NCBI GenBank assembly: GCA_963975425.1
Contig: CAXBGS010000005.1
Span: forward strand, 1 to 64,000
Direction: 5' to 3'
Length of the DNA: 64,000 nucleotides
From: CAXBGS01 sp963975425
GTDB taxonomy: Bacteria; Planctomycetota; Planctomycetia; Pirellulales; Pirellulaceae
The position numbers were made by a program, and so were the translations under genes. Positions 35,670-44,423 of this stretch are shown here, piece by piece (positions within the stretch are counted from its first letter, which is position 1; the number at the start of each line of letters is the position of its first letter). Under the pieces are notes generated by a model. That model saw only the letters and a list, made by a program, of their open reading frames with translations, was not told the DNA's origin and did not search any database.

Positions 35670-37241
35670 TCAACCTTCGGGCCGAAGCACGGGGAACAGG
35701 ATGACGTCTCGGATGGACTTCGTTCCCGTTAACAGCATCACCAAGCGGTCAATTCCAATGCCGAGTCCTCCCGCTGGTGGCATCGCGTGCCGGAGCGCTC
35801 GAATGAAATCGTGATCCATTTTGGCCATCGAATCTTCTTCGTCCTGTCCCGACAATTGCGTCTCGAACAACTGCTGCTGCAGATCCGGATCGTTCAGCTC
35901 GGTGTAGGCGTTGGCAAGTTCCATTCCCAGAATGAACAACTCAAACCGCTCTGCGATTTCAGGTTGGTCCGCCTTGCGCTTCGTCAGCGGGCAGATGCTC
36001 GCCGGATAATCAATCACAAAGATGGGGCCTTGCAGCGTATCTTCGACCTTTTCTTCGAAGATTTCGTTGCGGACAACGTCGGGATGTTTTCCTTCGGTCG
36101 GGATTCGCAGCGACTTGGCAAACTTGAGCACAGCCGCATCATCCGCCGGATCGATTCCGGTCGCCTGCTGAAACAGCTCGGCATAGGTCGCCCGTTTGAA
36201 TGGCGGAGTGAAATCAATTTCATTTCCATCGAACTCTCGCTTGTACCCGCCCCCGATCGCTTCGATGGCATTGCAAACCAGTGCCTCGGTCAAATCCATC
36301 ATCGATTCATAGTCACCATACGCCTGATACGCCTCCAGCATGGTGAACTCGGGATTATGGCGCGGACTCAGGCCCTCGTTGCGATAGACGCGTCCCAATT
36401 CGTAAACGCGTTCCATGCCTCCGACCATCAGTCGTTTCAGGTGCAATTCCAGCGCGATTCGCATCGTCAACGGCATGTTCAGTGCGTTGTGATGCGTTTC
36501 GAACGGTCTGGCCGCCGCGCCGCCGGCGACCGTGTGCAGCGTCGGCCCCTCGACCTCGCAGAAACCTTGATCGTCTAACGTTGTGCGAATCGACTTGATC
36601 ACTTTGGTACGATCTAAGAACACCTGCATTGGCCCGTCGTTGAACGCCAAGTCGACGTAACGCATCCGTTGGCGCAGGTCGGGATTGGTCAGCCCGGCAT
36701 GTTTCTCTGGCGGCGGCTCGAGCATTTTGGTGTGGAAGAAAAGTTTCTCCGCAAAAATAGTCAATTCACCGGTATTGGTCCGGCCCAGTCGTCCTTCGGC
36801 ACCGACCAAATCACCCAAGTCGAACAACTTGGCTAACGCGAAATCATCTTCGCCGACTTGGTTTTTGCCGATGAAGATCTGGATGGTGCCGGTCCAGTCC
36901 CGCAACGTCAAAAAGATCAGTTTGCCTTTGTTTCGGGCCAGCATGATGCGTCCCGCCACTCGCACCGTCGGGCCCTGCTCGGCACCAGGACCGTTATCCG
37001 ATTTCCATTGGCGGTAATCCAATTCGTCGGAATCAAAATCGGGCAGCTCGATCGATTCTCCGCTCTCGGTGACGAACTTGATTTCGCCGGATCGATCACG
37101 GCACTCGCCGATCAGCGTTCGGTCGTCAAAGCGGCCGCCAAAGGGATCAATTCCCCGTTCGCTGATTTGCCGCATCTTCTCGCGGCGAGCCACTCGGGGG
37201 TCTTTGCTGTCATCGTCGCCGGGATTGGTCGTCTGATTCAT
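35670..37241 (-). CDS. lysS: Lysyl-tRNA synthetase, class II
   Basis: This 523-residue enzyme charges tRNA-Lys. It has an OB-fold anticodon domain (VRVAGRIMLARNKGKLIFLTLRDWTGTIQIFIG, ~90-160), class II motif 1 (RMRYVDLAFN...RTKVIKSIRTTLDDQGFCEVEGPTLHTVAGGAAARPF), motif 2 (YELGRVYRNEGLSPRHNPEFTMLEAYQAYGDY) and motif 3 (GGLGIGIDRLVMLLTG). The length and N-terminus (ATG 37241) are normal. It is the first gene of the minus-strand run that continues into the Lol and glycoside genes, although the 218-base spacer suggests separate transcription. Divergent from the receiver-like gene. Confidence 0.97.
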   Translation of the reverse strand: MNQTTNPGDDDSKDPRVARREKMRQISERGIDPFGGRFDDRTLIGECRDRSGEIKFVTESGESIELPDFDSDELDYRQWKSDNGPGAEQGPTVRVAGRIMLARNKGKLIFLTLRDWTGTIQIFIGKNQVGEDDFALAKLFDLGDLVGAEGRLGRTNTGELTIFAEKLFFHTKMLEPPPEKHAGLTNPDLRQRMRYVDLAFNDGPMQVFLDRTKVIKSIRTTLDDQGFCEVEGPTLHTVAGGAAARPFETHHNALNMPLTMRIALELHLKRLMVGGMERVYELGRVYRNEGLSPRHNPEFTMLEAYQAYGDYESMMDLTEALVCNAIEAIGGGYKREFDGNEIDFTPPFKRATYAELFQQATGIDPADDAAVLKFAKSLRIPTEGKHPDVVRNEIFEEKVEDTLQGPIFVIDYPASICPLTKRKADQPEIAERFELFILGMELANAYTELNDPDLQQQLFETQLSGQDEEDSMAKMDHDFIRALRHAMPPAGGLGIGIDRLVMLLTGTKSIRDVILFPVLRPEG

Positions 37242-37434
37242 CGAAAGTCACAATTGGAGTGCCGAAAAAACCGATGCGGATCGGGCTCGGCCAAATCGGA
37301 CGAGGCGCCAAACAGATTTCCACACCAGAACGATTCCGGCGAATGCGTCACAGAAACGCGGGATTGTCGGCTCGAATCGATCCCAACGCAACCACGAGCG
37401 ATCTTGTCGGCGTCAACGATTTCTTCGTATCTGT

Positions 37435-37929
37435 ATGATCATGCGACAGTTCGACACCTCTCACCGCTCAGCACCGGGCCGCAAGGCTGCTCATCAAGCC
37501 TCGATCCTGGTTGTCGATCCCGATCCATTGTCGCTGATCGCGATGGCCGGCGTGCTGCACACCCAGGGCTACCGATGCACCTGCGCGCGGACCAGCGATG
37601 CAGCCGGCCAAGCCTTACGGTCCGCGCGGCATGACATGCTGCTGTGGGACGTTGCCGATGACGCGGCCGCGGTTGTTGAATCACTCGGAACGTTGCGGTC
37701 AACGAACGGATACCAGGGATTACCCGCCGTGTTGGTTGCCGAATCGCGTTGGGCCGGCCTGGAACGGAAAACCGAGGCGATGTCCGCACCGACACGCTGT
37801 CTGTTCAAGCCGATTGACCCGAATGCGTTGATCGACGTGGTTGAAAATGTGCTTTGGTTGCCTGCGCTCGTTTCGGCACATCGCCGAAAAGGGTCCACGC
37901 CCAGCCGTCCGGGCTGGCTGACTCTCTAA
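37435..37929 (+). CDS. Degenerate response-regulator receiver protein
   Basis: This 164-residue stand-alone receiver-like domain has a hydrophobic first strand with acidic residues (ASILVVDPDPLSLIAMAGVL), a likely phospho-acceptor Asp in DMLLWDVADD and the conserved Lys in LFKPIDPNALIDVVENVL. The usual T/S and aromatic switch positions are poorly conserved, so phosphorylation is uncertain. There is no output domain; the tail is basic. A tatgat -10-like element at 37434-37439 overlaps the first ATG codons, hinting at leaderless initiation or a start at 37441. Confidence 0.75.
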   Translation: MIMRQFDTSHRSAPGRKAAHQASILVVDPDPLSLIAMAGVLHTQGYRCTCARTSDAAGQALRSARHDMLLWDVADDAAAVVESLGTLRSTNGYQGLPAVLVAESRWAGLERKTEAMSAPTRCLFKPIDPNALIDVVENVLWLPALVSAHRRKGSTPSRPGWLTL

Positions 37930-38191
37930 GAACAGCCCCGATCTATTCAAAGCCATTCATCGAGGGCCAACCGTTGCCGTGTCTCGACTGTAGCGCGTTT
38001 GGCGGGAAGCCGCCCCTCCGGCTTCGATGCCGCGGGGCTTGATCTTTCGGACTCCGATCCTAACCCCGGGCGAATTTCGAACTGCCGTAAGTCTTGACGT
38101 TTGACCGCTGGATCCTCTAATCACCGTATTCGATTCAATCTAACGCTTCCCCTCCATTCCCTCCTTGCACTGTACTCGAGGTCTTTTGACG

Positions 38192-38500
38192 ATGAGAACG
38201 CTATTGATGGCGATCGCTTTGATCGCAATGCCCAGCTTTGCCATGGGCGACGAAATCGTCCGCTACCAATTGAAAGATTGGAAAGCCAAGCATATCCACG
38301 ACGCCAAAAAAGCCGCCACGATTGAAAGCACGCTGAAGAAACTTGGCTGCGAGCTGCAAAAATTTGATCACGACGGACACATCGATTTGAAATACCGATG
38401 CCCCAAGTGGCACGAGCTAAAACTGAAAACGCACGACGATGCTCACAAGTGGGAAAAATGGCTGAAAGAGTTTGAGTTCACCACTGAACACAAACACTGA
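38192..38500 (+). CDS. Small secreted His/Lys-rich protein
   Basis: This 102-residue protein starts at ATG 38192 with a signal peptide (MRTLLMAIALIAMPSFAMG; cleavage after AMG likely). The mature ~82 residues are rich in Lys and His (WKAKHIHDAKKAA, WHELKLKTHDDAHKWEKW) and contain two Cys. It may bind metal or a ligand in the periplasm, but nothing proves that. No family is recognised. It stands alone between the receiver gene and a hypothetical gene. Confidence 0.65.
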   Translation: MRTLLMAIALIAMPSFAMGDEIVRYQLKDWKAKHIHDAKKAATIESTLKKLGCELQKFDHDGHIDLKYRCPKWHELKLKTHDDAHKWEKWLKEFEFTTEHKH

Positions 38501-38616
38501 TCGACCGTGCAGATGCCGGCCGAAACGCAACCGGCGGACCTGTGCCGGCTCATTCTGTCGGAACCTGCCAAGCGGTTCCCTCAACCTAAACTTCGCCAAA
38601 GGTAACGGACGGTCTC

Positions 38617-39027
38617 GTGAATTTGCCCATCTCGGTTTCGACCTCCGCCGTTTCCGGCGTCGCCAAGTCGCTGGTTCGCAACGTGTCCGATGGGTTGGGC
38701 AAGGCGCTGGACTTTGACGCAATCCTGAGAGGCGGCGGGTCGGCCGCGGCCATCGAATCCGCTGTGCAGACCGAGAATGTCGATGCGAAATCACTCCGGA
38801 GCGACGCGGTATCACGAATCCGGCAGGTACTGGCCGGGATCGGCGTCGACGCGAACCCGGGACTCACCTTTGGCGTCGAACCTGACGGGCAACTCCGGTT
38901 GTCGGCCGACCATCCTCGGGCAGCCGAGATCGAAATGCGACTGAACGAAAACCCTGATGTGCGAAATAGCGTCCGGCAATGGGTCGCCACGACGGGGGAA
39001 AGTCAATTGAGCGTCGGTCCGGCTTGA
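38617..39027 (+). CDS. Hypothetical protein
   Basis: A GTG at 38617 opens 136 codons (MNLPISVSTSAVSGVAKSLVRNVSDG...). The protein is soluble, with a Gly/Ala-rich start and a C-terminal mixed-helix region (DANPGLTFGVEPDGQLRLSADHPRAAEIEMRLNEN). The latter could be a small adaptor domain. No Shine-Dalgarno site or family motif supports it beyond codon use. It precedes tRNA-Ser by 110 bases. Confidence 0.55.
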   Translation: MNLPISVSTSAVSGVAKSLVRNVSDGLGKALDFDAILRGGGSAAAIESAVQTENVDAKSLRSDAVSRIRQVLAGIGVDANPGLTFGVEPDGQLRLSADHPRAAEIEMRLNENPDVRNSVRQWVATTGESQLSVGPA

Positions 39028-39136
39028 CGCAGCACCGGCTTACCGGCACCATAATGGACCCGATCAGCGAAATACGATCGCCACACCGAACTCAAATCGA
39101 TCCCGGCCGCAACAGGGCCGGCATTTGTGAGACTTC

Positions 39137-39219
39137 GGAGGATATGCGAATTGGCTAGCAGACTGATTCGAAATCAGTTGCCGGGTAACCGGTTGCGGGT
39201 TCGAGTCCCGTGTCCTCCG
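39137..39219 (+). tRNA. tRNA-Ser (anticodon CGA)
   Basis: The acceptor arms ggaggat and gtcctcc pair. The anticodon stem actga/tcagt encloses the loop ttcgaaa with anticodon CGA, which reads UCG. A long variable arm (tgccgggtaaccggt) and the T-arm gcggg-ttcgagt-cccgt identify a class II tRNA. The 3' CCA is not encoded. A strong terminator follows 13 bases later. Confidence 0.95.
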
Positions 39220-39231
39220 CTGTAACGACAA

Positions 39232-39269
39232 CGCCCCGCGAATCGCAGGATTCGCGGGGCGTTTGTTTT
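39232..39269 (+). terminator. Rho-independent terminator after tRNA-Ser
   Basis: A 13-bp perfect stem, cgccccgcgaatc with gattcgcggggcg, has loop gcag and is followed by tttgtttt. It ends the tRNA transcript. Confidence 0.97.
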
Positions 39270-39372
39270 GCTGATCCCGGGCGTTTCGGTTGTCTGGCAC
39301 AAGCCGATCCGAGAGCGAAAACCCGCTTTTTCAATCGGGCCTTGTCGAATCAAAGCGAGCGAACCCGGCGTT

Positions 39373-39465
39373 CTACTTGGTGCCTAGCCGCACCTCGTAC
39401 TGCAGTCCGTGAACGGTTTCGATGACGACGACGGTCGTTTCTGCAGCTTGGATATGTTTCGACAT
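39373..39465 (-). CDS. Candidate 30-residue small protein with strong ribosome site
   Basis: On the minus strand, ATG at 39465 opens 30 codons (MSKHIQAAETTVVVIETVHG followed by a short LQYEVRLGTK end), stopping at TAG 39373. AGGAGAG lies nine bases upstream of the ATG, one of the best Shine-Dalgarno sites in the window. The frame has normal GC-rich third positions. It lies downstream of the DUF1801 gene on the same strand. It is unrecognised and could be a small regulator or a conserved short protein. Confidence 0.5.
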   Translation of the reverse strand: MSKHIQAAETTVVVIETVHGLQYEVRLGTK

Positions 39466-39547
39466 GATTCTCTCTCCTGTCGGCTGAACGGTGCGAAGCT
39501 TTACATCGGCAACAACGGTTTGCTAAGCGAGAGAATCTGAGAAAACG

Positions 39548-40066
39548 TTACTTGGATTTTTTCCGAGCGACCTTTTTAGCCGGTTTCTGCTTGGATTTCG
39601 CCGGTTTGCGTTTGGCGGCCGGCACCGCGGCTTCGTACATCGCGATGAACTTCTTGGTCGAAATCCGACCGATCGCTTGGCCGACAACCGCCAGCGGCAC
39701 ATCGTCGATTTTCTTGAACCGGACGCACGATTTGCCCATGTCCAGCTTCTTGCCCGATGCTCGCCAGGCTTGGGTGAACCATTCACGATGCTCGTCCATC
39801 GTGTAGAGACAGAACAGATAGATGGCCATGTGATTCTTCTGTGATGCCAATGACGCAAAGGGCAATGGCTGTGTGGGGTCGCAGTGGTACCCACCGGGAT
39901 AGATTCGATGGGGAACGAAATATCCAATCATTCCGTACTGCATGCCCTCTTCGATTCCTTGGGGCAAGTTCTTTCGGATCACTCGACGGACGGCTTCGAT
40001 CGCCTGTCGCCGGTCCGGCGAAAGCTCATCCAGATAGGCTTTGACCGTCTTCGCTTTGCTTTGCAT
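39548..40066 (-). CDS. DUF1801 (YdhG-like) protein with basic tail
   Basis: This 172-residue protein has the DUF1801 fold blocks: TVKAYLDELSPDRRQAIEAVRRVI, EGMQYGMIGYF, MAIYLFCLYTMDE, KKLDMGKSCVRFKKIDDVPLAVVGQAI. The last ~25 residues (AKRKPAKSKQKPAKKVARKKSK) form a histone-H1-like Lys/Ala/Pro tail that may contact nucleic acid. DUF1801 proteins have no established biochemical role. The start ATG 40066 fits the family. Confidence 0.85.
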   Translation of the reverse strand: MQSKAKTVKAYLDELSPDRRQAIEAVRRVIRKNLPQGIEEGMQYGMIGYFVPHRIYPGGYHCDPTQPLPFASLASQKNHMAIYLFCLYTMDEHREWFTQAWRASGKKLDMGKSCVRFKKIDDVPLAVVGQAIGRISTKKFIAMYEAAVPAAKRKPAKSKQKPAKKVARKKSK

Positions 40067-40186
40067 GACTCACCGAGGGTTGCTACAAGTCATCCGGTTA
40101 CCAACACGCCAAAATATTGGCAAAATGCCGAGCCCCCGCGAATCCCGCGACGCATTCATCTTACAACGATCGCCCGAAGTGCCGAA

Positions 40187-43018
40187 ATGCCACGATACAA
40201 TCCTTCCGAAATCGAGCCCCGCTGGCAAAGTTATTGGGACGAGCATCGTACGTTCGCGACACCGGAAACGCTGACCGGAAAGAAGCGATACATCCTGGAC
40301 ATGTTCCCTTATCCCAGCGGTGACGGATTACATGTTGGCCACCCGGAAGGATACACGGCGACAGATATCGTCGCGCGTTTCGCGCGTTCGCGGGGCGAAG
40401 CGGTGCTGCACCCGATGGGCTTTGACGCATTCGGGTTGCCAGCGGAGGAGCACGCCATCAAGACCGGCGAACACCCACGCATTCAAACTCAAAAGAACAT
40501 TGACAACTTCACGCGTCAGCTAAAGATGCTGGGTTTCAGTTACGACTGGGACCGCGTGCTGTCAACAACCGACGAAGACTATTTCCGCTGGACCCAATAC
40601 ATTTTCACCGTCCTGTTCGATACCTGGTTCGATGCCGAGCAACAAAAGGGACGGCCGATCGATCAGTTGCCGATCCCAGACGAGATTGCAAAGCAGGGTG
40701 CTGACGCGGTGCATGCCTACCGCGACTCACACCGACTCGCTTACCAAGACGACGCACTGGTGAACTGGTGCCCGGCACTGGGGACCGTGCTTGCCAACGA
40801 AGAAGTCCAAGACGGCAAAAGCGAACGCGGCGATCATCCCGTCAAGCGGATTCCGCTGCGTCAGTGGATGCTGCGTATTACCGCCTATGCCGAACGCTTG
40901 CTGGACGGGCTGGATGACTTGGATTGGCCAACCGGAATCAAAAAGCTGCAGCAAGACTGGATCGGGCGCAGCACGGGCGCCGAAGTCGATTTCTATATCG
41001 GCCAGCAAGCTGGTTTTGATGCATGGGTGGCGGCGCGTAAACAAACGGGATTCCCAACAGACTCGGGCACCGAGGCGCTGCGTGTCTATACGACGCGTCC
41101 CGACACGCTGTTCGGTGCGACTTATATGGTCGTCTCTCCCGAACATCCGCTGTTGGATCGGTTGACGAGCACCGAGCAAAAGCAAGCGGTCGAATCGTAC
41201 TGCGAGAAGGCATCATTCAAGAGCGATCGCGAACGCACCGACGGCGACCGAGCCAAGACGGGCGTCTTCACCGGCAGCACCGCTGTCAATCCGGTCAATG
41301 GAAAATCGATTCCGATTTGGGTCGCCGATTACGTGCTGGCCGGATACGGAACCGGAGCAATCATGGCGGTTCCGGCTCACGATGATCGCGACTTCGAATT
41401 CGCCAAACAATTTGACCTGACCGTCATTCCGGTTGTCGATCCTCCCACCGATCATCCTCGGCGCGATGCGATCCTTGCCGGCGACGTTTGTTTTGTCGCG
41501 GAAGGCCAAGCCATCAACAGCGGTTCCTTTGACGGCCAAAACACGTCACAAGTCAAAGCTGCCGTCACCAAGTCGTTATCGCAAAGCGGGCAGGGCAGCG
41601 AAGCGGTCAATTACAAATTACGAGACTGGCTATTTAGCCGTCAACGGTTCTGGGGGGAACCTTTCCCCGTTCTGCACGAAGTCGACAACGACGGCAACCT
41701 GACCGGGTACAAACGCACCGTCCCGACCGAAGACCTGCCGGTGCAATTGCCCGATCTGGAAGACTTCAAACCGCATGGCCGACCTGAACCGCCGTTGGCG
41801 AAAGCGGACGACGATTGGTTGTACGTTGAACTTGATGGCAAACGTTATCGACGCGAAACCAATACAATGCCTCAGTGGGCCGGTTCATGCTGGTACTACT
41901 TGCGTTACATCGACCCGAAAAATGAAACGGCCCTGGTCGATCCTGAGAAAGAAAAAGCCTGGATGCCGGTCGACTTGTACGTCGGTGGCGCCGAACACGC
42001 CGTGCTGCACTTGTTGTATTCGCGGTTCTGGCACAAGGTCTTGTTCGATCGCGGATTGATCAGCACGCCTGAGCCGTTCCGGCGTCTGGTGAATCAAGGC
42101 ATGATCTTGGGCGAAGTCGAGTTCACCGGGTTTGTTGACGATTCCGGCAGCCCGGTTTCGACCGACAAGGTACGCAAGAATGCCGATGGTGAACGAGTCA
42201 CCGCTGATGGCACCGTCGTCAAAAGCGTCAAGATCAGCGAAGACGAAGTGGAAAAGCAGGGCGAAGGCTTTGTTTTGAAAGCCGACCAATCGATCAAGGT
42301 CGATAGCCGCGCACATAAGATGTCCAAGAGTCGTGGGAACGTGGTCAATCCCGATGCCGTCGTGCGAGAATACGGGGCTGACTCGCTGCGTCTGTACGAG
42401 ATGTTCATGGGCCCGCTGGAAGCGACAAAACCGTGGGCGATGACCGGCGTCGGCGGCGTTCGCAACTTCCTTGATCGCGTCTGGCGGATGATCGTCGACT
42501 ACAAGGCAGACGAATTGGTGCTGGACCCGACCGTGGTCGAAACGGAATGCGACGATGATCAACGCCGCATGCTGCACCAAACGATCAAAAAGGTGACCGA
42601 AGACACCGACTCGATGAGCTTCAATACGGCGATTGCCCGGATGATGGAATTTACCAATTTCTTCACTCGCGCGAAAACGCGGCCGAAGGAAGCAATGCAG
42701 ACTTTCCTGATCTTGCTGTCGCCTTACGCGCCACACATTGCCGAAGAGCTGTGGCAACTGCTTGGCCAGCGGGACTCGATTGCGCTGGCGACTTGGCCGT
42801 CGTGGGACGAGGACGCTCTGGTGGAAACCAGCGTCGAAGTCCCAGTGCAAATCAATGGCAAGGTCAAAGCAAAAATCCGCGTGGCCAATGACGTCACCAA
42901 AGATGCAATGCTGGAAGCCGCACTCGGCGAGCCAAAGATCCAGTCAGCCGTGGACGGCAAGAACATCGTCAAGCAAATCGTCGTGCCGGGCCGGTTGGTC
43001 AATCTGGTCGTGAAGTGA
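40187..43018 (+). CDS. leuS: Leucyl-tRNA synthetase
   Basis: This 943-residue class I enzyme charges tRNA-Leu. HIGH reads HVGH at 49-52, within DMFPYPSGDGLHVGHPEGYTATD. The CP1 editing domain holds YTTRPDTLFGATYMV and GTGAIMAVPAHDDRDFEFA. KMSKS begins at residue 711 (KMSKSRGNVVNPD). The catalytic domain ends in the RLYEMFMGPLEATKPW block. It is longer than the ~860 residues of E. coli LeuS. A charged insert (~645-705) just before KMSKS accounts for much of that. The ATG at 40187 (MPRYNPSEIEPRWQSYW) matches the family start, although an open frame extends upstream. Confidence 0.96.
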   Translation: MPRYNPSEIEPRWQSYWDEHRTFATPETLTGKKRYILDMFPYPSGDGLHVGHPEGYTATDIVARFARSRGEAVLHPMGFDAFGLPAEEHAIKTGEHPRIQTQKNIDNFTRQLKMLGFSYDWDRVLSTTDEDYFRWTQYIFTVLFDTWFDAEQQKGRPIDQLPIPDEIAKQGADAVHAYRDSHRLAYQDDALVNWCPALGTVLANEEVQDGKSERGDHPVKRIPLRQWMLRITAYAERLLDGLDDLDWPTGIKKLQQDWIGRSTGAEVDFYIGQQAGFDAWVAARKQTGFPTDSGTEALRVYTTRPDTLFGATYMVVSPEHPLLDRLTSTEQKQAVESYCEKASFKSDRERTDGDRAKTGVFTGSTAVNPVNGKSIPIWVADYVLAGYGTGAIMAVPAHDDRDFEFAKQFDLTVIPVVDPPTDHPRRDAILAGDVCFVAEGQAINSGSFDGQNTSQVKAAVTKSLSQSGQGSEAVNYKLRDWLFSRQRFWGEPFPVLHEVDNDGNLTGYKRTVPTEDLPVQLPDLEDFKPHGRPEPPLAKADDDWLYVELDGKRYRRETNTMPQWAGSCWYYLRYIDPKNETALVDPEKEKAWMPVDLYVGGAEHAVLHLLYSRFWHKVLFDRGLISTPEPFRRLVNQGMILGEVEFTGFVDDSGSPVSTDKVRKNADGERVTADGTVVKSVKISEDEVEKQGEGFVLKADQSIKVDSRAHKMSKSRGNVVNPDAVVREYGADSLRLYEMFMGPLEATKPWAMTGVGGVRNFLDRVWRMIVDYKADELVLDPTVVETECDDDQRRMLHQTIKKVTEDTDSMSFNTAIARMMEFTNFFTRAKTRPKEAMQTFLILLSPYAPHIAEELWQLLGQRDSIALATWPSWDEDALVETSVEVPVQINGKVKAKIRVANDVTKDAMLEAALGEPKIQSAVDGKNIVKQIVVPGRLVNLVVK

Positions 43019-43044
43019 AACCTGCCAACTGCTGACTAACGCAG

Positions 43045-43070
43045 ATCGGCCAGGAAAGATCCTGGCCGAT
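43045..43070. terminator. Bidirectional terminator hairpin between leuS and the LRR gene
   Basis: An 11-bp perfect stem, atcggccagga/tcctggccgat, with loop aaga lies between two convergent genes. No T-tract is evident, but the stem is strong. Confidence 0.65.
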
Positions 43071-43096
43071 ACTTGAAATCGCAAAACGATTCGCCG

Positions 43097-44239
43097 CTAT
43101 TTCTCTTTGACGTCGACTCCAAACGACTCGAGCGTCTTGACATGGCGTGCCTTCTTCTTTTCGTCCAAAGGATTGTCACCCAGATAGACGTCCAGGTAGG
43201 GCGAGAAACGCCGATCGCCTTCGGCATCCTTCTTGCACATCTGCACCAGCGGCCCCAGGTCACTGACTTTGTTGCCGGACATCAGCAGCATGTCGAGTTC
43301 TTTCAGCGGCGTGAGCGATTTCAGCGATTCGATCTGATTGTTTGCAATGTCAAGCGTCGTCAACCAGCCGAGCTTGCCCACCGGCGTGATATCGACCAGC
43401 TTGTTGCCTGAGACATCCAACGACCAAATTTTTGACAACTTGGCCAGCGGCGAAAGGTCGGTCAGTTGATTGTTGGCCAAGTACAGCGTTCGCAGATTTG
43501 ACATCTTCGTCAACGAATCCAGCTTGCTGACTTGATTGTCCGACAAATCAAGCAACTGCATCGCCGTCAGTTCTTTCAGCGGCGAAAGATCACTGATTTT
43601 GTTCTTAGCCAATGTCACCGACTGCAATCGCTTCAGCTCGGCGATCGGCTTTAAGTCGCTGATTTCGTTGTCGCGCAGGTCGATCAACATCAGCGCCTTG
43701 GCATGCTGCAGCCCCTCGAGACTCTTGATTCCTTTGCCGACGCCAATCACGCGTGAAATATTCAGTACGTCCTCTTTCGTGATCCGCTCGTCGTTGTAGC
43801 GTTTCTCGAAAACTTCCGCCCGCACGGCTTCTTCCAGAGCCCGGTCGGTGAAAATCGGTGGCGATGGCTTCTTGGGAGGATCTTTCTTCTTCTCATCCGC
43901 CTTCTTCATGTCGGCGGGCTTCTTCGCAGCAGGTTCTTTTGCAGCGGGCTTTTTTTCGGCGGGTTTCTTGGCCGCGGGTTTCTTGTCGGCCGCCTTTGAA
44001 TCAGCGGATTTCTTTGCCGTCGATTTCGCGTCGGCATCGTTCTTCTTGGCAGCGCTCTTGTTGGCAGGCTTGGCGTTGTCCGCCTTTTTCGCGGGTGACG
44101 TTTTCTCGGCAGCCGCCGGAACGTCTTTCTTTGCAGATTCGTCCGCCAGCGTCACCGTGGATAGCGACAGTGCGAACGCAATCAAGACGCAACAGCGGAT
44201 CAGGCGAGTGGAAAACAGATACATCGAAGGGCAGGGCAT
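43097..44239 (-). CDS. Secreted leucine-rich-repeat protein with Lys/Ala/Pro linker
   Basis: This 380-residue protein has a signal segment (RCCVLIAFALSLSTVTLADES). An ~85-residue linker of KKPAEKKPAAKEPAAKKPA-type repeats follows (~35-125), then about seven 22-residue LRRs of internalin/SDS22 type (LQSVTLAKNKISDLSPLKEL, MQLLDLSDNQVSKLDSL, LRTLYLANNQLTDLSPLAKL, IWSLDVSGNKLVDITPV). A short capping segment ends it. The LRR surface likely binds a protein partner outside the cytoplasm; the basic linker may contact envelope anions. The start could also be the ATG at 44224. It is upstream of nothing obvious and downstream of the sigma factor gene. Confidence 0.82.
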   Translation of the reverse strand: MPCPSMYLFSTRLIRCCVLIAFALSLSTVTLADESAKKDVPAAAEKTSPAKKADNAKPANKSAAKKNDADAKSTAKKSADSKAADKKPAAKKPAEKKPAAKEPAAKKPADMKKADEKKKDPPKKPSPPIFTDRALEEAVRAEVFEKRYNDERITKEDVLNISRVIGVGKGIKSLEGLQHAKALMLIDLRDNEISDLKPIAELKRLQSVTLAKNKISDLSPLKELTAMQLLDLSDNQVSKLDSLTKMSNLRTLYLANNQLTDLSPLAKLSKIWSLDVSGNKLVDITPVGKLGWLTTLDIANNQIESLKSLTPLKELDMLLMSGNKVSDLGPLVQMCKKDAEGDRRFSPYLDVYLGDNPLDEKKKARHVKTLESFGVDVKEK

Positions 44240-44331
44240 GCGAGATCTCGAATGCGGAGGGAGTTGAATCGGAACACAACGAACCCGATTTTACTCCAAG
44301 CCCACCGCCTTCGCGTGGTGGCGACAGGCAC

Positions 44332-44353
44332 GAGATACGAAATTTCGCGTCTC
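44332..44353. other. Near-perfect 22-bp palindrome upstream of the LRR gene
   Basis: gagatacgaaatttcgcgtctc is palindromic apart from one mismatch and one wobble. It lies 93 bases upstream of the LRR start, between it and the sigma factor gene. It could be an operator or a hairpin. Confidence 0.35.
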
Positions 44354-44423
44354 TGTCCGGCGACTGCAATCCAGGGCCCGCACGGCGGCAGGCCCGGGCA
44401 AATTAAGATTTAGAAACGGTTCG

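Noticed and set aside
37403..37439. Sigma-70 promoter for the receiver gene
   Set aside because: tatgat is present but the nearest ttgtcg is about 24 bases upstream, too far for a standard spacer.
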